Shown in pieces: positions 57,950 through 64,000 of a stretch of 64,000 nucleotides of DNA. A model generated the notes under the pieces. It made no database searches and was not told the DNA's origin. It saw only the letters and a list, made by a program, of their open reading frames with translations. This DNA comes from Dactylosporangium fulvum. GTDB lineage: Bacteria; Actinomycetota; Actinomycetes; Mycobacteriales; Micromonosporaceae. Each line of letters opens with the position of its first letter. Within the stretch, counting starts at the first letter, position 1. The stretch is from positions 5,232,501 through 5,296,500 of the forward strand of contig NZ_CP073720.1 in the NCBI RefSeq assembly GCF_025137375.1. The letters are read 5' to 3'. The position numbers and the translations under genes were made by a program.

Positions 57950-59470
57950 ATGTCACGCACGGGGACGTTCCGGTTGCTGCTCGCGGGCGCGCTGGCGCTG
58001 ATCGTCGGTGGTCTGGCGACCACCGCATACGCGCTGCGCAACAGCTGGACCGACCTGTCCTCGTCGCCCGCGGCCGAGGTCGAGTCGGGTGCGGCGGCGC
58101 CGCCCTCGTCGGCCACGCCCGCGTTTGTCGGCTGGTCCGACCCCGCACTGGTCGGCAAGCCGTGGGGCACGAAGGTCACCGGCCTGCTGACGTTCCGCGG
58201 CAACCCGACCCGCACCTACTACGGGCAGGGTCCCGTGCCCCGGACGATGCCGAACCACAAGTGGCAGTTCCCGAAGTCCGGCGGCATGTGCGCGATGTCC
58301 GAGGACAAGGGCAAGACGACGCAGTGGTGCGGCAACGGCTGGACCGGCCAGCCGGCGGTCTTCGAGCGCGACGGCCGCACCTGGGTGGTGTTCGGCGCCT
58401 ACGACCGCAACATCCACTTCCTCGACGCCGCGACCGGCGAGCGGATCATGCCCGACTTCAAGACCGGCGACATCATCAAGGGCTCGGTGACCGTCGACCC
58501 CGACGGCTACCCGTTGCTGTACTCCGGCTCGCGCGACAACTACTACCGCGTCATCGCGCTCGACCGGGACGTGCCGACCGAGCTGTGGAAGCTCTCCGCC
58601 GACGCGGTCAAGCCCACCATGTGGAACGACGACTGGGACGGATCCGGCCTGATCATCGACGACTACCTCTTCGAGGGCGGCGAGAACAGCCAGTTCCACA
58701 TCGTGAAGCTCAACCGCGGGTACGACGCCAACGGCAAGGTGACGGTCAACCCCAAGCTGGTGTTCAACACGCCCGGCTGGGACGCGCAGCTGCTCAAGGA
58801 CTTCGGCGACACCAACGTGTCGATCGAGAACTCGGTCGCCATCTACAAGAACACCGTGTACTTCGCCAACTCCGGCGGCCTGGTGCAGGGCTGGGACATC
58901 AGCGGCCTCAAGGAGGGCAAGGCGCCGACGCGCACGTTCCGGTTCTGGACCGGCGACGACACCGACGCGTCGATCGTCATCGACGAGGACGGGTTCCTCT
59001 ACGTCGGGTCGGAGTACGAGCGCGGCAACGCCCGCTCCCGCGAGGTCGGGCAGATGCTCAAGCTGGACCCGTCGATGCCCGACAACCCGGTGGTGTGGTC
59101 GGTGAAGGACCAGGGCAGCAAGCCGGCCGGCATCTGGGGCACCCCGGCGTTGCACAAGGACATCGCCATCTTCGACACCACGGGCGGCGACGTGCTCGGC
59201 ATCGACCGGACGACGGGCACGGTGCGGTGGAAGTTCCGCGTGCCGGGCAACGAGACGTGGCAGTCCCCGGTGGTGGTGGACGACACGCTGTTCATCGGCG
59301 ACTGCTCGGGCGTGATGCACGCCTACGACGTGGCGGACACGTCGGCCCAGCCGAAACTCCTGTGGGAGATGAAGATCGGCGGCTGCATCGAGGCGACCCC
59401 GGCGGTCTGGAAGGGCGCGATGTACTTCGGCACCCGAGCCGGCGCCTTCCACGCCCTGTCGGTCTCGTAG
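57950..59470 (+). CDS. Exported PQQ-binding-like beta-propeller protein
   Basis: A 506-residue protein with an N-terminal signal anchor (LLLAGALALIVGGLATTAYAL) and a beta-propeller of PQQ/BamB-like repeats: FGAYDRNIHFLDAATGERI, LLYSGSRDNYYRVIALDRD, VYFANSGGLVQGWDISGLK, FDTTGGDVLGIDRTTGTVRWKFRVPG and YFGTRAGAFHALSVS. The early part has a Cys pair (GGMCAMS...TTQWCGNGW) that may form a disulfide outside the cell. No enzyme motif is seen; it may be a scaffold or a sensor near the cell wall. ATG at 57950. Confidence 0.86.
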   Translation: MSRTGTFRLLLAGALALIVGGLATTAYALRNSWTDLSSSPAAEVESGAAAPPSSATPAFVGWSDPALVGKPWGTKVTGLLTFRGNPTRTYYGQGPVPRTMPNHKWQFPKSGGMCAMSEDKGKTTQWCGNGWTGQPAVFERDGRTWVVFGAYDRNIHFLDAATGERIMPDFKTGDIIKGSVTVDPDGYPLLYSGSRDNYYRVIALDRDVPTELWKLSADAVKPTMWNDDWDGSGLIIDDYLFEGGENSQFHIVKLNRGYDANGKVTVNPKLVFNTPGWDAQLLKDFGDTNVSIENSVAIYKNTVYFANSGGLVQGWDISGLKEGKAPTRTFRFWTGDDTDASIVIDEDGFLYVGSEYERGNARSREVGQMLKLDPSMPDNPVVWSVKDQGSKPAGIWGTPALHKDIAIFDTTGGDVLGIDRTTGTVRWKFRVPGNETWQSPVVVDDTLFIGDCSGVMHAYDVADTSAQPKLLWEMKIGGCIEATPAVWKGAMYFGTRAGAFHALSVS

Positions 59471-59486
59471 CTCGCGGTGCGCCGGT

Positions 59487-59542
59487 CGTGATCCAGGGAA
59501 ACCTCGTGTCGTCGGGGCGGCCCGGAGTTTCCCTGGATCACG
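59487..59542. terminator. Convergent hairpin between propeller and esterase-like genes
   Basis: Perfect 16-bp arms (CGTGATCCAGGGAAAC and complement) with a 24-nt loop, between two convergent genes; it can end both transcripts. Confidence 0.65.
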
Positions 59543-59549
59543 GGGCGCG

Positions 59550-60752
59550 CTAGCTCGGCGGGGCGTCCTTGACGAACACGATCCCGTCGGTGCCGGCCAC
59601 GTGGGCCGGATCAAGCGGGGCGTAACCGAACCAGGGGGACACCCGGGCAGCGGGCGTCATGTCGGCGAGGGCAGTGGCCAGCCGGCGGGCGTCGACGATG
59701 CAACGCTCCTCCGGCAGCGCGTACAGGAGCCCTTCGATGGTGTCCGGCGGCGGGGTGTCGACGCCCCGGTGGCGGATCGTGCCGAGGGCTGTGGCGAGGA
59801 AGGCGTACGCCTCGCCCAGGTGGGCGCTCACGATCGCGCCGGCGCTCCACCATTCCACCGGCCGGCCGCCCATCCGCATGCTGCTCTTGTCCCGCTGCAG
59901 ATGGCCGTTGTGGGCGTTCACCAGCGTCGGGCCCCGATCGGCGAGGGCGAGCAGGTTGGCGGCCATCATCGAGTCCCGCACGCCGAGCAGCCTCGCCATG
60001 CGGCCCGGTGACGTGTCGGCCGTCCAGAAGTGGTAGCGCAGCAGGCCCGCGGCGGTGCGCCCGTACAGCAGCGCCCGGTCCCACTCGTCCGGTGCGGACG
60101 CCGCGATCAGGTGTGGCGTCTGCGCGTCGAGCAGCGCCACCAGATCGTCGGCGAGCAGTCGTAGCTCGGTGGCCTCGGGCGTCCTCCCCACCGACCGGGA
60201 CGGGTCCGTCATCGCGGCGGGGTTGGTCCACCGGTCGTCGGCGCCGAGCAGGCGGTCGAGCGTATCGGTGGTGCAGGGAAGCAGGCCGGTGTCGACCCGG
60301 GCGGTGAGGTAGGCGTGGAGTGCGGTGAGGGCCTGCCGGGGGCTCGCGGCGCCGGCGGTCTCCAGCGGGCCGTCGAAACCGGCGAACCGCACCTGCTCGG
60401 ACGCGGCCCGGCCGGTGTTGTACGCGCGCATCCAGCGCACCAACTCGCGGTTGGCCGCGAAGGCGCCCCACTCGTGGCTGAAGCCGCGCTCCATGACGTC
60501 GTCGAGGATGCCGGAGCCCGACGTGACGTAGTCGTCCACGACCAGGCCCATCATGCAGTCGCTCTCGATGGCGATGGTCCGGTAGCCCTCCTGCTCGACG
60601 AGTTGCCGGAAAAGATCGTTGCGCAGCTCGAGCAGAACGTCCTCGCCATGGGTCGGCTCACCCAGGGCAAGCAGGCGCGGCCGGGCCGGGAGCAGCCCCA
60701 CGACGGTGGCCGCGTCAACGGCATGGGCGGTGTTTGTGATGCCAGCAGTCAT
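59550..60752 (-). CDS. Erythromycin-esterase-family protein
   Basis: A 400-residue protein of the EreA/EreB-like family. Signature pieces are LLALGEPTHGED (residues 29-38, with the conserved Glu and His35), YRTIAIESDCMMG, FSHEWGAF, RFAGFDGP and LVNAHNGHLQRD (second conserved His region). True Ere enzymes hydrolyse the lactone of 14-membered macrolides; many actinobacterial relatives have unknown substrates. It is divergent from a TioE-type regulator, 58 bp away, which suggests inducible control. ATG at 60752. Confidence 0.88.
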   Translation of the reverse strand: MTAGITNTAHAVDAATVVGLLPARPRLLALGEPTHGEDVLLELRNDLFRQLVEQEGYRTIAIESDCMMGLVVDDYVTSGSGILDDVMERGFSHEWGAFAANRELVRWMRAYNTGRAASEQVRFAGFDGPLETAGAASPRQALTALHAYLTARVDTGLLPCTTDTLDRLLGADDRWTNPAAMTDPSRSVGRTPEATELRLLADDLVALLDAQTPHLIAASAPDEWDRALLYGRTAAGLLRYHFWTADTSPGRMARLLGVRDSMMAANLLALADRGPTLVNAHNGHLQRDKSSMRMGGRPVEWWSAGAIVSAHLGEAYAFLATALGTIRHRGVDTPPPDTIEGLLYALPEERCIVDARRLATALADMTPAARVSPWFGYAPLDPAHVAGTDGIVFVKDAPPS

Positions 60753-60755
60753 TCC

Positions 60756-60790
60756 TTGAACGGTATCGTTGAACCTTCAGTTGAAACTTT
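60756..60790. promoter_or_regulatory. Candidate operator between the esterase-like and TioE genes
   Basis: TTGAA occurs three times at 12-13-bp spacing (60756, 60769, 60781), and AACG-GTAT-CGTT (60759-60770) is a short palindrome. It lies between the divergent starts, where a MerR-type regulator would act. Confidence 0.4.
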
Positions 60791-60810
60791 TCCGCGATTT
60801 GGGCAGGAAC

Positions 60811-61536
60811 ATGGGGCGAAACCTTCAAGACGACGGACGGCTGAGGCCGGTCGATCTGGCGCGCGGTCACGGCCTGTCCACACAGGCGATCAGGAACTAC
60901 GAGGCGGCCGGCATCCTCCCGGACGCTGAACGCAGCCCCCACGGCTACCGCACCTACACGCCGCTGCACGCGAAAGCCCTGCACGCGTTCCTCGCCCTCG
61001 CGCCCGGGCACGGTCACCAGACGGCCACGTCGATCATGCAGGCGGTCAACCGGGACGCGACCGGGGATGCGCTCCGGCGCATCGACGAGAGCCACGCCCA
61101 GCTGCTCGACGACCGCCGCACCCTCCAGGCCGTCGAGGCCGCGCTTCGTGACCTCGAGCCGGTGCCGCAGGAACGCGGCGACACGTTTGTCGGTCCCCTG
61201 TCGAGAAGGCTCGGCATCCGCCCGGCCACCCTGCGCAAGTGGGAACGTGCCGGCCTGGTCCAGCCGCGCCGCGACCCGCGGACGGGCTACCGGGTCTACA
61301 GTGCGGCCGACGTGCGTGACGCCCTGCTCGCCCACCAGCTCAGACGGGGCGGCTACCTGCTGGAGCAGATCGCTGCGCTGATCGCCCAGGTCCGCACCGC
61401 GGGCGGCGTCGCACCGCTCGAGTCGATGCTGCGCGACTGGCACGCCCGCCTGTCAGCCAGGAGCCGCGCCATGCTCACCGGCGCCGCGGCGTTGGACGCC
61501 TATCTCGGCTACCGGGCGGCCGGCGATCGCCGCTGA
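60811..61536 (+). CDS. TioE-family MerR regulator with two HTH regions
   Basis: A 241-residue regulator with a first MerR HTH near the N-terminus (LRPVDLARGHGLSTQAIRNY and RSPHGYRTYTPLHAKAL) and a second MerR-like HTH in the middle (LSRRLGIRPATLRKWERAGL and RDPRTGYRVYSAADVRDALL). The tandem layout matches the TioE group. It probably controls the divergent erythromycin-esterase-like gene. ATG at 60811 with AGGA just upstream; an in-frame TTG at 60769 is less likely. Confidence 0.88.
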   Translation: MGRNLQDDGRLRPVDLARGHGLSTQAIRNYEAAGILPDAERSPHGYRTYTPLHAKALHAFLALAPGHGHQTATSIMQAVNRDATGDALRRIDESHAQLLDDRRTLQAVEAALRDLEPVPQERGDTFVGPLSRRLGIRPATLRKWERAGLVQPRRDPRTGYRVYSAADVRDALLAHQLRRGGYLLEQIAALIAQVRTAGGVAPLESMLRDWHARLSARSRAMLTGAAALDAYLGYRAAGDRR

Positions 61537-61566
61537 CCAACTCGCCACCCGGCACTCAGGTCATTT

Positions 61567-61664
61567 CCTAGCATCCTAGGACGCCTTAGAGTGCGTGGCT
61601 GGCGCCACGCTGAAAAACACACCCAGCCGCTACGCGGCAGACTTTCGTTTTTCTCGGTGTCCGG
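61567..61664 (+). ncRNA. Double-hairpin repeat element, copy B (possible small RNA)
   Basis: A 98-bp near-copy of 35782-35880, about 88-90% identical by eye with one 1-nt gap. Both stems (GCGTGGC/GCCACGC and GCCGC/GCGGC) are unchanged, and the T-rich tail ACTTTCGTTTTTCTCG is kept. It starts 30 bp after the TioE stop and could also serve as that gene's terminator. Confidence 0.5.
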
Positions 61665-61699
61665 GGCGGACCGTGCGCGCCGTGCCGGTCGTCCGGTCG

Positions 61700-62101
61700 T
61701 CAGGACGGACGGGACACGGACTGGCAGGCGACCACCGCGTCCAGGTGCCAGCCCAGGCTGTCGTAGGAGCGGAACGTCAGCACCGCCACCGTCTTCGACC
61801 TGCTGTCGAACCCTATGTCGACGCGTTTGTCGTCCTGGTACAGCCGGCGCTGGCCGGACGCCAGCTCGGCGGAGCGGGCGCGGGCCCAGGCGTCGGCGAG
61901 CTCGGTCGGGGTGCGGGTCTCGCGGCTGGTCGGGGACGCGGTGGCGTGCGCGCCGGAGATGCGGCCGGTGTCGCCGCAGCTGAGCCGGCCGGTCGGGTCG
62001 CCGGCCTGTTTGGCGTCGCGGTCGCTGACCCAGTTGACGTACGTGACGAGCGCCGCGGCGGCGAGGCTGATCCCGAGGAGTTTGACGATGGTGCGGCGCA
62101 C
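61700..62101 (-). CDS. Small exported or anchored protein next to kamA
   Basis: A 133-residue protein I do not recognise. An N-terminal hydrophobic helix (IVKLLGISLAAAALVTYVNWV) is followed by a soluble domain with two cysteines (LSCGDTG, VVACQSV) that could pair outside the membrane. The GTG start begins directly after the kamA stop (0 bp gap), with its likely ribosome binding site inside the end of kamA, so the two are translated together. Confidence 0.75.
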   Translation of the reverse strand: MRRTIVKLLGISLAAAALVTYVNWVSDRDAKQAGDPTGRLSCGDTGRISGAHATASPTSRETRTPTELADAWARARSAELASGQRRLYQDDKRVDIGFDSRSKTVAVLTFRSYDSLGWHLDAVVACQSVSRPS

Positions 62102-63433
62102 CTACTCAGCGTGCTCTTTCCGCCACCATTCGGCGCCGCTTTCCGGCAACGTGTCGATCGGATCGTAGTACGGGTAGCTGCGGTCGAGGTCCATGGAGGA
62201 GTCCTCGATGGAGGTGCGGTAGTTCTTGGTCCAGTAGGTGATGCCGCGTTCGCGGTCGTATTCGGTGACCATGTGGACCCAGCGTTTGCCGACGAAGGGG
62301 ACGTCGCAGACGATGCGCGGGGTGGCGTAGCCGGGGAGGTAGCCCATGATGTCGTGCTGGAGTTGCTGGGCCTGCCAGACGGCGACGCGCCAGTGTTCGG
62401 CGTTGGGGATCATGTCGCACATGTAGAAGTAGTAGGGCAGGATGCCGGCTTCTCCTTGGAGGGCGAAGCAGAGGTCGAGCAGGTCGGCGGCGGTGGCGTT
62501 GACGCCGCGCATGAGGACGCCCTGGTTGCGCACGTCGCGGACGCCGACTTCGAGGGCGGTCTGTGCGGCGCGGGCGACGAGCGGTGTGAGTGACTGCGCG
62601 TGGTTGACGTGGGTGTGGATGGCGAGGTTGACGCCGCGGCGGGCGGCGGTGCGGGCGACGCGTTCGAGTCCTTCGACGACGTCGGGCTGGAGCCAGTGCT
62701 GGGGCAGGCCCATGAGGGCTTTGGTGGCGAGGCGGATGTCGCGAACGGTTTCGATGTCGAGCAGGCGCATGAGGAAGGACTCGAGGTGTTTCCAGGGGAC
62801 GTTGGCGACGTCGCCGCCGGAGACGACGACGTCGCGGACGCCGGGGTGGGCGCGCAGGTAGGTGATCATCGCGTCGTAGCGGTCGGCGGGTTTGCGGGTG
62901 AGGCGGAGCTTGTCGACGGTGGGGGTGGAGTTGCCGACGAGGTCCATGCGGGTGCAGTGGCCGCAGTACTGGGGGCAGGTGGAGAGCAGTTCGGCGAGGA
63001 CTTTGGTGGGGTAGCGGTGGGTGAGTCCTTCGGCGACCCACATGTCGTGTTCGTGGAGTGAGTCGCGGGTGGCGTACGGGTGGGAGGGCCAGTCGGTGAG
63101 GCGGTCGCTGGCGACGGGGAGCATGTAGCGGCGGACGGGGTCGGCGTAGAGGGTGTCGGTGGTGATTTCGTCCGGGACCATGGTGTTGATCATCTGGGGT
63201 GGGACGAGCATCGACATGGTGGCGTGTTGTGCCTGGTCGGTGGCGAGGTCGGTGTAGAAGGACTCGTCGACGAGGTCGCCGAGGACGGTGCGCAGCTGGT
63301 TGATGTTCTTGACGCAGTGTGCGCGTTGCCATTGGGCGGATTCCCACTGTTCGCGGGTGGTGTCGTGCCAGCCGGGGAAGCGGCGCCAGTCTGGTTCGAC
63401 GAGTTGTCGGCGTTGGTAGACGTATGGCTGCAT
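62102..63433 (-). CDS. kamA: KamA-family radical SAM aminomutase (lysine 2,3-aminomutase-like)
   Basis: A 443-residue radical SAM protein. The cluster motif is Cys153-x3-Cys157-x2-Cys160 in STCPQYCGHCTRMD. The fold-typical VRDVVVSGGDVANVP, RLATKALMG, VNLAIHTHVNH and LMRGVNATAADLLDLCF follow. The usual PLP-lysine motif PGGGGK of lysine 2,3-aminomutase appears here as DVPFVGKRW (Lys383), a clear departure, so both substrate and cofactor use are uncertain. Known family members move an amino group to the beta carbon of lysine or glutamate. ATG with GGGAGG about 7 nt upstream. Confidence 0.86.
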   Translation of the reverse strand: MQPYVYQRRQLVEPDWRRFPGWHDTTREQWESAQWQRAHCVKNINQLRTVLGDLVDESFYTDLATDQAQHATMSMLVPPQMINTMVPDEITTDTLYADPVRRYMLPVASDRLTDWPSHPYATRDSLHEHDMWVAEGLTHRYPTKVLAELLSTCPQYCGHCTRMDLVGNSTPTVDKLRLTRKPADRYDAMITYLRAHPGVRDVVVSGGDVANVPWKHLESFLMRLLDIETVRDIRLATKALMGLPQHWLQPDVVEGLERVARTAARRGVNLAIHTHVNHAQSLTPLVARAAQTALEVGVRDVRNQGVLMRGVNATAADLLDLCFALQGEAGILPYYFYMCDMIPNAEHWRVAVWQAQQLQHDIMGYLPGYATPRIVCDVPFVGKRWVHMVTEYDRERGITYWTKNYRTSIEDSSMDLDRSYPYYDPIDTLPESGAEWWRKEHAE

Positions 63434-63633
63434 CCTAAGCCTCCCCGGCGAAATACTTCCGCGATACACGCACCATAGCCGGATTTCTTCTCGAATTCGA
63501 CGCTAATGGAGAAGATCTTACTGTCTGTCGGCTGGCTGGGTGGAATCCGGGACCGGTGACCCGACGAATTCGGCGGACCCGTGTGCGTAGGTTGGCGGCT
63601 CCGAGGCCGCAACCGAACCGCACCCGAGGTCCG

Positions 63634-64000
63634 ATGAAAAACCGATGGTCCATCCGCGCCAGGATCACGGCGATGCTGGCGATCCCGATCGTCATGCTGG
63701 TCGCGATCTGGCTGTTCGCCGTGAGCGTGACGCTCGAGTCGGCGCTGGATCTGCGCAACTCGAAGCTGACCGGCGACAAGGTGACCGAGCCGGCCGAGGC
63801 GATGGTCGAGCAGCTGCAGGTCGAGCGGCAGCTGACGACCGTGTACCTGGCGGGTGGCCGGGCGGACGCGGCGGCGGTGCGTGAGCAGCGGGCGAAGTCG
63901 GACGTGGAGATCGCGGAGTTCCGGGCCCTGGCGACGGACCGGGACCTGCAGGACGTGGCGTCGGCGGAGACGAAGCGGGCGATCGTGACGGTGACGGAGG
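63634..64000 (+). CDS. Sensor kinase N-terminus with nitrate-sensor-like extracellular domain, cut by window end
   Basis: 122 codons are visible. After MKNRWSIRARI a membrane helix follows (TAMLAIPIVMLVAIWLFAVSV), then a helical extracellular region (KVTEPAEAMVEQLQVERQLTTVYLAGGRADAAAVREQRAKSD) that resembles the NIT (nitrate/nitrite-sensing) domain of actinobacterial histidine kinases. The rest (HAMP, kinase) lies outside. The ATG follows GAGG at the usual distance. Confidence 0.75.
   Translation, partial: MKNRWSIRARITAMLAIPIVMLVAIWLFAVSVTLESALDLRNSKLTGDKVTEPAEAMVEQLQVERQLTTVYLAGGRADAAAVREQRAKSDVEIAEFRALATDRDLQDVASAETKRAIVTVTE

Overview
The window is a very G+C-rich stretch of actinobacterial chromosome. 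Lsr2, an Rv0958/Rv0959-like AAA+/VWA pair, a TioE-type MerR regulator, many GTG/TTG starts and the gene families point to a filamentous actinomycete. I think Micromonosporaceae is likely (Dactylosporangium/Actinoplanes-like), but this is a judgement from style, not a proof. No rRNA, tRNA, CRISPR array, transposase, integrase or prophage was seen.

Layout. 1-5.2 kb: a fucose-type locus on the minus strand, with L-fuconate dehydratase (running off the left edge) and a large secreted GH95-like glycosidase. 5.2-7.7 kb: a NarL-type two-component system and a divergent membrane protein. 7.7-14.3 kb: an eight-gene operon holding a complete, self-contained PTS (regulator, sugar-phosphate kinase, EIIC, EIIB, EIIA, zinc dehydrogenase, HPr, EI). 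14.3-16.3 kb: a gene-poor, repeat-rich gap with a decayed DinB-like gene. 16.3-34.6 kb: mixed housekeeping and accessory genes (phosphoglucomutase, DinB, acyltransferase with a repeat tail, SPW protein, MmcQ, adenylate kinase, FKBP, two DHA2 efflux pumps, AAA+/VWA pair, GtrA, TPR protein, PPOX enzyme, ABC-F). 34.6-36 kb: a second gene-poor gap with a 20-copy 14-bp tandem array, a long palindromic element and a 99-bp double-hairpin element. 36-43.6 kb: an AbiEii-like nucleotidyltransferase with a small partner, PspC, a stress protein, a beta-helix-like membrane protein, an AI-2E family transporter, a PlsC/acyl-ACP desaturase pair and Lsr2. 43.6-44.9 kb: a third gap with two more palindromic elements and decamer arrays. 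44.9-54.9 kb: a PLP decarboxylase plus MFS, a GGDEF/EAL protein, and a xylose-type ABC operon with its ROK regulator. 55-59.5 kb: exported or envelope proteins (EEP, L,D-transpeptidase-like, M15 peptidase, PQQ-like propeller). 59.5-64 kb: erythromycin-esterase-like protein with a TioE regulator, a KamA-family radical SAM enzyme with a small exported protein, and the start of a nitrate-sensor-type kinase.

The main unexplained signal lies in the three gene-poor gaps and the gap at 1.0-1.7 kb. They share a family of nested palindromic elements of about 235 bp (four copies, both orientations), shorter relatives of the same palindromes, and a separate double-hairpin element of about 98 bp found twice (35.8 and 61.6 kb) whose stems are identical. 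These look like dispersed non-autonomous elements or structured RNAs rather than genes.
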